From positions 472,444-536,443 of the forward strand of contig NZ_JAQISN010000003.1 of NCBI RefSeq assembly GCF_037450285.1: 64,000 nucleotides of DNA. The letters are read 5' to 3'. The notes beneath the pieces are model-generated. The model saw only the letters and a list, made by a program, of their open reading frames with translations, was not told where the DNA came from and ran no database searches. Source of the stretch: Erwinia sp. SLM-02. GTDB lineage: Bacteria; Pseudomonadota; Gammaproteobacteria; Enterobacterales; Enterobacteriaceae. The translations under genes were made by a program, and so were the position numbers. This document shows, one piece after another, positions 15,458-24,609 of the stretch. The number at the start of each line of letters is the position of its first letter. Position 1 is the stretch's first letter.

Positions 15458-17433
15458 TGAAAGCGTATCGTCTGCCCGTTTTCCTGCTGCTGCTGCTGTT
15501 CGTTTCCGCGCTGATGCTGACCATCAGTAACTTTAAGCATCACCTGCCGGTGGATCAGTGGCTGCTGGCGCTGCGTTCCCCGGATGCCGATAACATCCGG
15601 CAGATGGTGTTCCATCACAGCCTGCTTTCGCGGCTGGCGCTGTCGCTGCTGGTTGGAGCCGGACTGGGGCTGGTCGGCCTGCTGTTCCAGCAGGTGCTGC
15701 GTAATCCGCTGGCCGAGCCGACGACGTTGGGCGTGGCCAGCGGTGCCCAGTTGGGGATTACCGTGGTGACGCTGTGGAGCCTGCCTGGTGGGCTGGTCAC
15801 GCAGCAGCTGGCGGCGACCATCGGGGCGGTGACTATCGGCCTGCTGGTGTTCGGCGTGGCCTGGGGGAAACGCATGTCGCCGGTGACGCTGATCCTCGCG
15901 GGGCTGGTGCTGTCGCTGTATTGCGGTGCGGTAAACCAGATTTTCGCCATTTTTAACCACGACCAGCTGCAAAATATGTTCCTGTGGAGCACCGGTTCGC
16001 TGAACCAGATGGACTGGAGCAACGTCAGCTTTATCTGGCCGCGCCTGCTGGCCGGTGTGGTGCTGACGCTGCTGATGCTGCGGCCAATGACCCTGATGGG
16101 CCTGGACGACGGCGTGGCGAAAAACCTGGGCCTGGCGCTGTCGCTGGCGCGCTTTGCCGTGCTGGCAATCGCCATTCTGATCAGCGCCTCGCTGGTGAAT
16201 GCTGCCGGAATTATCGGCTTTATCGGGCTGTTCTCACCGCTGCTGGCGAAGATGCTCGGCTTCCGTCGCCTGTTCAGCCGTCTGCTGCTGGCTCCGCTGA
16301 TTGGTGCGCTGCTGCTGTGGCTGGCGGACCAGTGCGTGCTGTGGCTGACCGACCGGCTGGGGGAAATCTCGACAGGTACGGTCACGGCGGTGATCGGCGC
16401 GCCGCTGCTGCTGTGGCTGCTGCCGCGTCTGCGGACCGGCGGCAGCGGACCGGCGATGAACTTCGGCGATCGCATCCCCGCGGAACGCCAGAACGTGCTG
16501 CTCTGGTCGCTGTGCGGCGGTGGGGTTGTGCTGGTGCTGGCGGCAATCGCACTGAGCTTTGGCCGCAACGCCGATGGCTGGGTGTGGGCAACCGGCGATC
16601 TCTGGCAGCAGCTCCTGCCGTGGCGTGGTCCGAGGCTGATTGCGGCGCTGGCTACAGGAATGATGCTCGGCGTGGCGGGCTGCATGGTGCAGCGCTTGAC
16701 CGGGAATGCGATGGCCAGTCCGGAAGTGCTGGGTATCAGCTCAGGCGCCGCCTTTGGCGTGGTGATTATGCTGTTTATCGTTCCCGGCGATGCGTTCGGC
16801 TGGCTGCTGCCCGCCGGCACGCTGGGGGCGGCGGTGACGCTGCTGATTATCTCCCTGGCCGCCGGGCGCGGTGGCTTTTCGCCGGAACGTATGCTGCTGG
16901 CGGGGATGGCGCTGAGTACGGCCTTTACCACCATTACCATGCTGCTGCTGGCCAGCGGCGATCCGCGCATGGCCAGCCTGCTGACCTGGATGGCTGGTTC
17001 GACCTACAAAATTGATGCGCCGCAGGCGCTGCGAACGGTGGCAATCGCCGCGGTGCTGATTGCGCTGGTGCCGCTGTGCCGCCGCTGGCTGACCGTGCTG
17101 CCGCTGGGTGGCGTGACGGCGAAAGCGGTGGGCATGGCACTGACGCCTTCTCGGCTGGCGCTGCTGCTGCTGGCGGCCTGCCTGACGGCGGCGGCGACAT
17201 TAACGATTGGGCCTCTGAGCTTTGTCGGACTGATGGCACCGCATATGGCGCGTATGCTCGGCTTCCGCCGCGCGTTGCCGCAGCAGGTGATGGCGGCGCT
17301 GTTGGGCGGTGGCCTGATGGTCGCGGCCGACTGGTGCGGACGGATGCTTTCCTTCCCCGATCAGATCCCGGCGGGGCTGCTGGCGACCTTTATCGGTGCG
17401 CCGTACTTTGTGTATCTGCTGCGAAAGTCGTGA
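15457..17433 (+). CDS. fhuB: Iron(III)-hydroxamate ABC transporter permease
   Basis: FhuB is the inner-membrane channel for ferric hydroxamates. At 658 residues it is a head-to-tail fusion of two FecCD-type permease halves. Each half has a long series of hydrophobic segments and a conserved coupling-helix motif (GIIGFIGLFSPLLAKMLGFRR in the first half, IGPLSFVGLMAPHMARMLGFRR in the second) that contacts FhuC. The start overlaps the fhuD stop by one base. It ends the operon, just before a strong terminator. Confidence 0.96.
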   Translation: MKAYRLPVFLLLLLFVSALMLTISNFKHHLPVDQWLLALRSPDADNIRQMVFHHSLLSRLALSLLVGAGLGLVGLLFQQVLRNPLAEPTTLGVASGAQLGITVVTLWSLPGGLVTQQLAATIGAVTIGLLVFGVAWGKRMSPVTLILAGLVLSLYCGAVNQIFAIFNHDQLQNMFLWSTGSLNQMDWSNVSFIWPRLLAGVVLTLLMLRPMTLMGLDDGVAKNLGLALSLARFAVLAIAILISASLVNAAGIIGFIGLFSPLLAKMLGFRRLFSRLLLAPLIGALLLWLADQCVLWLTDRLGEISTGTVTAVIGAPLLLWLLPRLRTGGSGPAMNFGDRIPAERQNVLLWSLCGGGVVLVLAAIALSFGRNADGWVWATGDLWQQLLPWRGPRLIAALATGMMLGVAGCMVQRLTGNAMASPEVLGISSGAAFGVVIMLFIVPGDAFGWLLPAGTLGAAVTLLIISLAAGRGGFSPERMLLAGMALSTAFTTITMLLLASGDPRMASLLTWMAGSTYKIDAPQALRTVAIAAVLIALVPLCRRWLTVLPLGGVTAKAVGMALTPSRLALLLLAACLTAAATLTIGPLSFVGLMAPHMARMLGFRRALPQQVMAALLGGGLMVAADWCGRMLSFPDQIPAGLLATFIGAPYFVYLLRKS

Positions 17434-17444
17434 TGAAAAAGATA

Positions 17445-17504
17445 AACCCCACCGGAAAGTGGGGTTCATCAGCAATCTGAACGGGGCGAAAGCCCCGTTT
17501 TTTT
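17445..17504 (+). terminator. Double terminator after fhuB
   Basis: Two hairpins follow the fhuB stop. The first is AACCCCAC/GTGGGGTT (17445-17466). The second is ACGGGGC-GAAA-GCCCCGT (17481-17498) followed by seven or more T, a standard intrinsic terminator for the fhu operon. hemL ends 50 bases further on in the opposite direction. Confidence 0.85.
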
Positions 17505-17554
17505 ATACTGCGGTCAGTGACAGATGGCCGCCGACGCGATGCAGGATAGTGCGA

Positions 17555-18835
17555 TTACAGCTTAGCGAAACTGCGGCGTGCAGCAGAAACGGTGCGCTCA
17601 ATGTCTTCTTTACTGTGTGCCAGCGACATAAAGCCCGCTTCAAACGCTGACGGAGCGAGATACACCCCTTCTTCCAGCATCAGGTGGAAGAAGCGCTTAA
17701 AGCGCTCGACGTCGCACTTCGTCACGTCGGCATAGCTGGTGACGGTTTCGGCATCGGTGAAGAACAGGCCAAACATACCACCAACGTGATTCACCACCAG
17801 TGGGATATTTTCCGCCGCAGCGGCCTGCAGCAGGCCTTCCGCCAGCTGGGTGGTCAGATCGGTCAGCGTGGCATGGGTGCCCGGCTGTGAGATTTCGGTC
17901 AGGCAGGCAAATCCTGCCGCCATCGCAATCGGGTTGCCGGAAAGCGTACCCGCCTGGTAAACCGGGCCGACCGGAGCCAGTGCATCCATCACCTCACGAC
18001 GCCCACCGAATGCGCCAACCGGCATACCGCCGCCGATAATTTTACCCAGGCAGGTCAGGTCCGGCTCAACGTCATAGTAGGCCTGCGCGCCCGCCAGCGC
18101 CACGCGGAAACCGGTCATCACCTCATCAATAATCAGCAGCGCGCCGAACTCATCGCACAGCGCGCGCAGGCCCGGCAGGAATTCCGGCAGCGGTGGGATG
18201 CAGTTCATATTGCCGGCCACCGGCTCAACGATGATACAGGCGATATCCTCCGGATACTGCTCGAAGGCGGCGCGCACGCTGTCCAGATCGTTATAGGTAC
18301 AGGTCAGCGTATGTTTAGCGAAATCGGCCGGTACGCCCGGAGAATTGGGCTGGCCGAGGGTCAGGGCGCCGGAACCGGCTTTGACCAGCAGGCAGTCCGC
18401 GTGGCCGTGGTAGCAGCCCTCAAACTTGATGATTTTATCGCGGTGGGTGAAGCCGCGCGCCAGGCGAATGGCGCTCATGGTGGCTTCGGTTCCCGAGTTA
18501 ACCATGCGTACCGTATCCATGGTCGGGACCAGTTCGGTCACCAGCTGGGCCATTTTCACTTCCATCTCGGTTGGCGCACCGAAGCTCAGGCCGCGCTCGG
18601 CCGCTTCGATCACCGCATTACGGATGGCGGGGTGATTGTGACCGAGAACCATCGGTCCCCAGGAGCCCACGTAGTCGATATAGGCTTTGCCGTCGGCATC
18701 AAACAGATAAGCACCGTTAGCACGTTCGATAAAGAGCGGCACGCCGCCGACGCCGGTAAAGGCTCGCACCGGCGAGTTCACGCCGCCGGGGATGAATTGC
18801 TGCGCCTGAGCGTACAGGTTTTCAGACTTACTCAT
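17555..18835 (-). CDS. hemL: Glutamate-1-semialdehyde 2,1-aminomutase
   Basis: HemL converts glutamate-1-semialdehyde to 5-aminolevulinate, the last step of the C5 route to tetrapyrroles, using pyridoxamine/pyridoxal phosphate in the cytosol. The 426-residue length equals E. coli. The cofactor-binding region LLIIDEVMTGFR and the Schiff-base lysine in CLGKIIGGGMPVG are present. In E. coli clcA follows on the far side of hemL; here the upstream neighbour is erpA, so clcA is absent from this locus. Confidence 0.97.
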   Translation of the reverse strand: MSKSENLYAQAQQFIPGGVNSPVRAFTGVGGVPLFIERANGAYLFDADGKAYIDYVGSWGPMVLGHNHPAIRNAVIEAAERGLSFGAPTEMEVKMAQLVTELVPTMDTVRMVNSGTEATMSAIRLARGFTHRDKIIKFEGCYHGHADCLLVKAGSGALTLGQPNSPGVPADFAKHTLTCTYNDLDSVRAAFEQYPEDIACIIVEPVAGNMNCIPPLPEFLPGLRALCDEFGALLIIDEVMTGFRVALAGAQAYYDVEPDLTCLGKIIGGGMPVGAFGGRREVMDALAPVGPVYQAGTLSGNPIAMAAGFACLTEISQPGTHATLTDLTTQLAEGLLQAAAAENIPLVVNHVGGMFGLFFTDAETVTSYADVTKCDVERFKRFFHLMLEEGVYLAPSAFEAGFMSLAHSKEDIERTVSAARRSFAKL

Positions 18836-19109
18836 GGAACCGCTCCTGATTATTCATTAAAAACCCGTCTATTCTAAGGGAACACCCCCGCGAAACGAAA
18901 GGTCAGAAAAAATTAACTCACCGGCGGTGCTTGTATTCGCCGGTATCAGCCCGCACTCTGAGTTCCGTAGGGCAACAGAACGTGACGACCGCACAGGGTG
19001 GTACAGCCTTAACTTGATTGCTACCCCGGCGTATAAGATAATAGCCCTAACAATGGTCGAATAATGACCTGTCAGGCAAGTGGCCTGAGTGCATCCTGGA
19101 GTATTTTAA
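18836..19109. other. Divergent hemL/erpA intergenic region
   Basis: These 274 bases separate two divergent genes and hold both promoters. I found no open frame with coding character. The erpA-side promoter is listed separately; the hemL promoter could not be placed with confidence. Confidence 0.5.
19014..19042 (+). promoter_or_regulatory. Candidate sigma-70 promoter for erpA
   Basis: TTGATT and GATAAT are 17 bases apart, each matching its consensus hexamer at five or four of six positions, about 70 bases before the erpA start. In E. coli erpA is controlled by IscR; I could not confirm an IscR site by eye. Confidence 0.5.
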
Positions 19110-19454
19110 ATGAGCGACGACGTAGCCGTACCCCTGCAGTTTACCGAAGCTGCGGCCAGTAAAGTGAAGAATCTGATTTCCGATGAGAACAACCCGGATC
19201 TGAAACTGCGCGTGTACATCACCGGCGGTGGTTGCAGCGGTTTCCAGTACGGCTTCACTTTTGACGATAAAATTAACGACGGCGACATGACCATTGAGAA
19301 AGCGGGCGTGGCGCTGGTTGTCGACCCGATGAGCCTGCAGTATCTGGTCGGCGGCGCGGTGGACTATACCGAAGGGCTGGAGGGTTCGCGCTTTATCGTC
19401 ACCAACCCGAATGCGAAGACCACCTGCGGCTGCGGTTCCTCCTTCAGCATTTAA
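19110..19454 (+). CDS. erpA: Iron-sulfur cluster insertion protein ErpA
   Basis: ErpA is an A-type carrier that delivers Fe-S clusters to apoproteins such as IspG and IspH. At 114 residues it has the full length and the three cluster cysteines: C42 in GGGCSGFQYGF and C106 and C108 in CGCGSSF. It is transcribed alone, ending at a hairpin shared with the convergent small secreted-protein gene. Confidence 0.97.
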   Translation: MSDDVAVPLQFTEAAASKVKNLISDENNPDLKLRVYITGGGCSGFQYGFTFDDKINDGDMTIEKAGVALVVDPMSLQYLVGGAVDYTEGLEGSRFIVTNPNAKTTCGCGSSFSI

Positions 19455-19501
19455 CCGCTTCTCTCCTGAGATTATCCAGGCCTGCCCGGTCAGGGTAATC
19501 A

Positions 19502-19530
19502 CCCGGCACGATAGTGCCGGGAAGGGTTTT
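19502..19530 (+). terminator. erpA terminator
   Basis: CCCGGCAC-GATA-GTGCCGGG (19502-19521) is followed by AAGGGTTTT. It lies between the erpA stop and the stop of the convergent small gene. Confidence 0.75.
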
Positions 19531-19786
19531 ACCATTCAACGGTAATCAGCCTTCTCTCCCAATCGGTTTGCGTTTTTTTACTGAGAACAGCCTCGGTAAT
19601 TTTCGGCTGGGTGTCGCCCGGGCTGCCACAGACGACGGCAGGCATGTGTGAGGTCGCTGACGGACTGCCATTAACCTGGCACGGTGGTGCAATAATCGTG
19701 AGCTGTACGCCAATGGTGCCGCTGCTGGCTGCCACACAGGCATGCGCCGCCATTATCAGTCCCAGAGACAGATAAACGGTTTTCAT
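19529..19786 (-). CDS. Small secreted protein of unknown function, pilin-like
   Basis: I do not recognise this gene with certainty. The ATG at 19786 gives 85 residues with a clear signal peptide (MKTVYLSLGLIMAAHACVA, cleavage after AxA-like CVA). The mature part starts SSGTIGVQLTIIAPPCQVNG, has a second cysteine in VVCG and ends RRLITVEW. The alternating strand-like pattern and the APPC cysteine recall the first half of chaperone-usher pilins and small YehE-type (DUF2574) proteins, but it is too short to be a full pilin. No usher or chaperone lies nearby. It stands in the place where yadS would follow btuF in E. coli. An in-frame start at 19810 lacks support. Confidence 0.6.
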   Translation of the reverse strand: MKTVYLSLGLIMAAHACVAASSGTIGVQLTIIAPPCQVNGSPSATSHMPAVVCGSPGDTQPKITEAVLSKKTQTDWERRLITVEW

Positions 19787-19824
19787 GATCTGATTTTCCT
19801 GGTGTATCAATAAGGCCTGTTGGC

Positions 19825-19858
19825 CAAAAATCAGGTAGCACGCGCCTGCGCGGCTACC
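19825..19858 (-). terminator. Terminator after btuF
   Basis: On the minus strand GGTAGC-CGCGC...GCGCG-GCTACC (19834-19858, one bulged base) is followed by TGATTTTT. It ends the mtnN-btuF transcript and isolates the downstream small secreted-protein gene. Confidence 0.75.
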
Positions 19859-19927
19859 GTATTGCTATTTCACGCTACTGGCCAAAAAGCGACATTCAGT
19901 GCGTGATTCTTAACTGTTTTATGGATC

Positions 19928-20722
19928 TTACTTTCTGTCGGGCTGTAGCTGAGCACAAATCTGCCGGGCTGCCAGAATGATGCGCGGCCCGGCCCGGCTG
20001 AACCAGTCGTCGTTGACCGCATAAACCGGCACATTGAGCTGCGGCTGCCAGAACCGGGCAACCGTCACTGCCCGGGCGGCATCACCCGGTATCACGATCG
20101 CCTGTGGCTGACGCACCAGTACCTGCTCGCGGCTGACCTGCGGCCAGGGCACGCGGCTGTCGGAAAAAATATTCTCTCCGCCGCAGAGCCCGAGCACTTC
20201 GTTCTGCAACGTATTCTCCGCCGCGGTAAACAGCGGCTTCATCCCAAACTGCACAAACACCCGCCTGCGCTGCGGCTGCCGATAGCGCTGCTGCAGATCG
20301 TCGAACTGCTGCTGAAGTGTAACCGCGGCCTGTTCGGCCTGCTGCGCCCGCGGGCTGAAGTCAGCAAGCTGACGCAGGCTGGCAATAAGACGGCCGACCG
20401 AGTCCGGGTCCAGCCACAAAACCTTAACGCCCAGCGACTGAAGCTGTTCAATCTGGCGGGGGGATGTTCCTCCGCGCCAGGCGATGACCAGATCGGGCTT
20501 CAGGCCCAGCAGCCTTTCGGTATTAATTCCCTGCCAGCTGGCAACGCGCTCAATACTTTTCGCCGCCGGTGGGTAATCCGAATAGTCGCTGACGCCAACC
20601 GGGGTGATGCCGGCAGCGAAGGCCAGTTCGGTAAGGTTAGGGGCCAGCGTCACCACGCGCGATGGCGCTGCCGCTGCGGCAAACGTCAGCCACAGCAGCA
20701 GGGCGGTCAGGCATTTAGCCAT
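19928..20722 (-). CDS. btuF: Vitamin B12 ABC transporter periplasmic binding protein
   Basis: BtuF binds cobalamin in the periplasm and presents it to BtuCD. The start at MAKCLTALLLW gives a signal peptide ending near AAAAAP. The family motifs ELAFAAGITPVGVSDYSDYP, PDLVIAWRGG and GGENIFSDSRVPWPQVS (in pieces) are conserved with E. coli. The ATG overlaps the last 8 bases of mtnN, so it is probably translationally coupled, as in the E. coli mtn-btuF-yadS operon. yadS is missing here, and a terminator follows. btuCD are not in the window. Confidence 0.95.
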   Translation of the reverse strand: MAKCLTALLLWLTFAAAAAPSRVVTLAPNLTELAFAAGITPVGVSDYSDYPPAAKSIERVASWQGINTERLLGLKPDLVIAWRGGTSPRQIEQLQSLGVKVLWLDPDSVGRLIASLRQLADFSPRAQQAEQAAVTLQQQFDDLQQRYRQPQRRRVFVQFGMKPLFTAAENTLQNEVLGLCGGENIFSDSRVPWPQVSREQVLVRQPQAIVIPGDAARAVTVARFWQPQLNVPVYAVNDDWFSRAGPRIILAARQICAQLQPDRK

Positions 20723-21413
20723 TGGCCAGCTGGGCCAGCAGCGTTTCAACCATCAGAGAAGACTGCGTGGCCGCAACGGCCAGGAACTCGTCAAAGCTGA
20801 GATGAGATTCCTTATCTGCCACGTCGGAGATCGCGCGGACCACTACAAACGGCGTGCCGAACTGATGGCAAACGTGGCCGATTGCCGTGGCTTCCATCTC
20901 GACGGCGATCGCCTGTGGGAAGGTGCCACGAATGCGCGCCAGCGGCTCTGCACCATTGATAAAGGCGTCGCCGCTGACCACCAGGCCGCGCACCGCATTC
21001 AGCTGCAGATCGCTGATGCACTGCTCAGCCGCCGCAATCAACCTGTCGTCGGCTTTAAACGCTGCCGGGCAGCCGGCCATCTGGCCAGGTTCGTAGCCGA
21101 AGGCGGTCACGTCGGCATCGTGATAGCGCACTTCATCAGAAACGACGATATCGCCCACTTTCAGCGAAGGGGCCAGGCCACCGGCGGAACCGGTGTTAAT
21201 AATAAAATCGGGTTTGCACAGTTCCAGCAGCAGCGTGGTGCCCAGCGCGGCGGAGACTTTACCGATGCCGGATTTCAGCAGGGCAACCTCGACGCCATTT
21301 AGCGTACCGGTATAGATTTCGCAGCCTGCCAGCGTCAGCGTTTGACGGTTTTCAATCTTGTCACGCAGCAGCGTAACTTCCTGTTCCATTGCACCAATAA
21401 TGCCTGCTTTCAT
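20715..21413 (-). CDS. mtnN: 5'-methylthioadenosine/S-adenosylhomocysteine nucleosidase
   Basis: MtnN cleaves adenine from methylthioadenosine, S-adenosylhomocysteine and 5'-deoxyadenosine, clearing by-products of methylation, polyamine, autoinducer-2 and radical-SAM reactions. The start at MKAGIIGAMEQEV gives 232 residues, the E. coli length. The catalytic Glu near residue 12 (MEQEV), NTGSAGGL, VEMEATA and the catalytic Asp in AISDVAD are present. An in-frame start 19 codons upstream adds residues not found in the family. Confidence 0.97.
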   Translation of the reverse strand: MKAGIIGAMEQEVTLLRDKIENRQTLTLAGCEIYTGTLNGVEVALLKSGIGKVSAALGTTLLLELCKPDFIINTGSAGGLAPSLKVGDIVVSDEVRYHDADVTAFGYEPGQMAGCPAAFKADDRLIAAAEQCISDLQLNAVRGLVVSGDAFINGAEPLARIRGTFPQAIAVEMEATAIGHVCHQFGTPFVVVRAISDVADKESHLSFDEFLAVAATQSSLMVETLLAQLANG

Positions 21414-21502
21414 GGGGATACTCGCTATTTCAGTGGAATTTTTCGTGGTTTTCGGCGCATAGTCTATCATGGCAACATGATGGAAATAACAGGGAACACC
21501 GG

Positions 21503-23008
21503 ATGACCGGGATCGACTTTCGCAAAAAAATTAACTGGCAGCGCTGCTATCGACCTTATGAAGGCGAGAAGGACGAGCATGAAGTCCTGCGTATTTTTGA
21601 AAGCGATCGCGGGCGGATCGTGAACTCGGCGGCCATCCGTCGCCTGCAGCAGAAAACCCAGGTTTTTCCGCTGGAGCGTAACGCCGCGGTGCGCACCCGC
21701 CTGACGCACTCGCTGGAGGTGCAGCAGGTTGGCCGCTATATTGCCAAAGAGGTGCTCACCCGGCTGAAGGAACAGGGGCAGCTTGAGCCGCTGGGGCTGT
21801 CGCAGCTGACCGGGCCGTTTGAAAGCATCGTTGAGATGGCCTGTCTGATGCACGATATCGGCAACCCGCCGTTTGGTCATTTCGGCGAGTCGGCCATTAA
21901 CGACTGGTTCGGCCAGCGGCTGGATGCGGGCTGGCAGCCGCAGAGCGCGGCGGCCGATCGCTGTGAGGTGGCGGTTTTACGCAGTAAAGACGACGATCTT
22001 GACCCGCTGCGTGCAAAGATTCGTCAAGATTTATCCCACTTTGAGGGCAATGCGCAGGCGATCCGCATGGTGCATACCCTGATGAAAATGAACCTGACGT
22101 GGGCGCAGGTCGGCTGTATTTTAAAATATACGCGCCCGGCCTGGTTTACCGGCGATATTCCCGCCAGCCATCGTTATTTGATGAAGAAGCCGGGTTATTA
22201 TCTTGCAGAAGAAGAATATGTCGCAACTTTGCGGAAGGAATTAGATTTAGAGTCACATTGCCGTTTTCCGCTCACCTATATTATGGAGGCGGCGGATGAT
22301 ATCTCCTACTGCGTTGCCGATCTGGAAGATGCGGTAGAAAAAAACATTTTCACCGTTGAGCAGCTTTACGACCATTTATATCGACTTTGGCCGCAACATC
22401 AGCCCGGCGACCTGTTTTCTGAGGTGATTACCGTTGCGCTGGAAAAGTCGCGCAGTCCGCGGTCCAGCCGCAGTAACGAAGACCAGTTCTTTATGTACCT
22501 ACGGGTCAACACCGTTTCGCGGCTGGTGCCGCATGCCGCAAGCCGTTTTATCGATAATCTGCCGGCGGTGTATCACGGCGAATTTAATGAAGCCCTGCTG
22601 GAGGACGGTAGCCCGCACAGCCTGCTGCTGGATATCTTCAAAAAAGTCGCTTTTAGTCATGTCTTTAACCATCCCGAGGTTGAACAGCTGGAGCTGCAGG
22701 GATACCGGGTAATCAGCGGGCTGCTGGATATCTACCGGCCGCTGCTACAGCTCACGCAGCAGGAATTCAGCGAGCTGGTGGAAAAAGATTATCTGAAAGG
22801 ATATCCGATCGAAACCCGGCTTTTTCACAAGCTCTCCACCCGTTTTCGCCAGGCCTATAATGAAGCGGTTGAACGGCTGGATAAAACACCCGCCGAGACT
22901 GAAATCTGGGAATATTATTATCGCGCCCGTCTGTTACAGGACTACATTAGCGGAATGACTGACCTGTACGCCTGGGATGAGTACCGCCGCCTGATGGCGG
23001 TAGAATAA
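21503..23008 (+). CDS. dgt: Deoxyguanosinetriphosphate triphosphohydrolase
   Basis: Dgt hydrolyses dGTP to deoxyguanosine and triphosphate. At 501 residues it matches the enterobacterial enzyme. The HD-domain metal motif is present (RTRLTHS, then LMHDIGNPPFGHFGE) together with the later EAADDISYCVADLEDA segment. It is divergent from mtnN and lies upstream of degP, with a separate degP promoter between them. Confidence 0.96.
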   Translation: MTGIDFRKKINWQRCYRPYEGEKDEHEVLRIFESDRGRIVNSAAIRRLQQKTQVFPLERNAAVRTRLTHSLEVQQVGRYIAKEVLTRLKEQGQLEPLGLSQLTGPFESIVEMACLMHDIGNPPFGHFGESAINDWFGQRLDAGWQPQSAAADRCEVAVLRSKDDDLDPLRAKIRQDLSHFEGNAQAIRMVHTLMKMNLTWAQVGCILKYTRPAWFTGDIPASHRYLMKKPGYYLAEEEYVATLRKELDLESHCRFPLTYIMEAADDISYCVADLEDAVEKNIFTVEQLYDHLYRLWPQHQPGDLFSEVITVALEKSRSPRSSRSNEDQFFMYLRVNTVSRLVPHAASRFIDNLPAVYHGEFNEALLEDGSPHSLLLDIFKKVAFSHVFNHPEVEQLELQGYRVISGLLDIYRPLLQLTQQEFSELVEKDYLKGYPIETRLFHKLSTRFRQAYNEAVERLDKTPAETEIWEYYYRARLLQDYISGMTDLYAWDEYRRLMAVE

Positions 23009-23074
23009 AAAAGACCGGTGATGAGTTTTGTAAAGATGGACAATACTTTTTTACTTTTCATCAATATTCAAACA

Positions 23075-23102
23075 TGAACTTCGCGCTAAAAAATTAATCT
23101 CA
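23075..23102 (+). promoter_or_regulatory. Sigma-E promoter of degP
   Basis: TGAACTT (23075-23081) and TCTCA (23098-23102) are 16 bases apart. They closely follow the E. coli degP promoter (GGAACTT...TCTGA), including the intervening CTAAAAAA-like stretch. A single CpxR-type half-site, GTAAA, lies about 45 bases upstream (23030-23034). Sigma-E and Cpx control of degP is established in E. coli; here both sites are read from sequence. Confidence 0.75.
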
Positions 23103-23155
23103 ATGACACGACCGCAGCAATGGTTACTTAACTGAATCACTTGAGAATCCAACGA

Positions 23156-24601
23156 ATGAAAAAAACAACGTTAGTACTAAGCGCACTGGCCTTCAGCATT
23201 GGACTGGCAATGAACCCTGTTACCGCCAGTGCCGCTGAAACCGCGTCATCATCCACGTCGACTCAGCAGCTGCCAAGCCTGGCACCGATGCTGGAAAAAG
23301 TCATGCCTTCCGTTGTCAGCATCAATATTGAAGGCAGCACGACGGTACGTACTCCACGTCTGCCTCAGCAGTTCCAGCAGTTCTTTGGCGATAATTCTCC
23401 TTTCTGCCAGGACGGTTCACCGTTCCAGAGTTCGCCAATGTGCCAGGGCGGCCAGGGTGGTGGCGGTGCGGGCGGGGATGACACCCAGCAGCAAAAATTC
23501 CGTGCGCTGGGATCCGGCGTGGTGATTGATGCCGCTAAAGGCTATGTGGTCACCAACAACCACGTGGTGGATAACGCCACTAAAATTCTGGTTCAGCTGA
23601 GCGACGGCCGTAAATATGACGCGAAAGTCATCGGTAAAGATCCGCGCTCTGATATCGCGCTGATCCAGCTGAAAGATGCCAAAAACCTGACCGCAGTGAA
23701 AATTGCCGACTCCGACAGCCTGCGCGTAGGGGATTACACCGTGGCTATCGGTAACCCATATGGTCTGGGCGAAACCGTGACCTCTGGCATTGTATCCGCG
23801 CTGGGCCGTAGCGGCCTGAACGTTGAAAACTATGAAAACTTTATCCAGACCGATGCCGCCATCAACCGGGGTAACTCCGGCGGTGCGCTGGTTAACCTCA
23901 ACGGCGAACTGATCGGGATTAACACTGCGATTCTGGCACCGGACGGCGGTAACATCGGTATCGGTTTCGCTATCCCAAGTAATATGGTGAAAAATCTGAC
24001 CGGCCAGATGGTTGAGTTCGGCCAGGTGAAACGCGGTGAGCTGGGGATTATGGGTACCGAGCTGAACTCCGAACTGGCGAAGGCAATGAAAGTGGATGCC
24101 CAGCGCGGTGCGTTCGTCAGCCAGGTACTGCCGAAGTCCTCTGCGGCGCAGGCCGGGGTGAAGGCCGGTGACGTGATTGTTTCCCTGAACAAAAAGCCGA
24201 TCTCCAGCTTTGCCGCGCTGCGCGCTGAAGTCGGATCGCTGCCGGTAGGCACGAAGATGGAACTGGGCCTGATCCGCGATGGCAAACCGCTAACGGTGAA
24301 CGTTGAGCTGCAGCAGGGTGCGGGCGTGAAGGTGGATTCCGGCACGATTTACACCGGCGTGGAAGGTGCTGCACTGAGCAACTACGACAGTAAAAACGTG
24401 AAGGGCGTGAAGGTCGACAGCGTGAAAGCCGGTTCGGCCGCCGCGCGCATCGGTCTGAAGAAAGACGATGTGATCCTCGGGGTTAACCAGCAGCCGATTA
24501 CCAATCTGGGCGAGCTGCGTAAAATCCTGGATGCGAAACCGTCCGTGCTGGCGCTGAATATTCAGCGCGGCGACAGCAGTATTTATCTGTTGATGCAGTA
24601 G
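23156..24601 (+). CDS. degP: Periplasmic serine protease and chaperone DegP (HtrA/Do)
   Basis: DegP degrades or holds misfolded envelope proteins in the periplasm. The ATG at 23156 gives a signal peptide ending ASA-AE. The trypsin-like domain has the triad in TNNHVVD, SDIALIQ and GNSGGALV. The LA loop keeps two cysteines (in SPFCQDGS and SPMCQGG). Two PDZ domains follow, and the protein ends in QRGDSSIYLLMQ. The size of 481 residues is standard. A TTG at 23141 in frame has no support. Confidence 0.97.
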   Translation: MKKTTLVLSALAFSIGLAMNPVTASAAETASSSTSTQQLPSLAPMLEKVMPSVVSINIEGSTTVRTPRLPQQFQQFFGDNSPFCQDGSPFQSSPMCQGGQGGGGAGGDDTQQQKFRALGSGVVIDAAKGYVVTNNHVVDNATKILVQLSDGRKYDAKVIGKDPRSDIALIQLKDAKNLTAVKIADSDSLRVGDYTVAIGNPYGLGETVTSGIVSALGRSGLNVENYENFIQTDAAINRGNSGGALVNLNGELIGINTAILAPDGGNIGIGFAIPSNMVKNLTGQMVEFGQVKRGELGIMGTELNSELAKAMKVDAQRGAFVSQVLPKSSAAQAGVKAGDVIVSLNKKPISSFAALRAEVGSLPVGTKMELGLIRDGKPLTVNVELQQGAGVKVDSGTIYTGVEGAALSNYDSKNVKGVKVDSVKAGSAAARIGLKKDDVILGVNQQPITNLGELRKILDAKPSVLALNIQRGDSSIYLLMQ

Positions 24602-24609
24602 TGATTGAG

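Noticed and set aside
15615..16970. Open frame of 451 codons on the minus strand within fhuB
   Set aside because: Low-complexity Ser, Pro and Arg content typical of an antisense shadow of a leucine/alanine-rich membrane protein gene.
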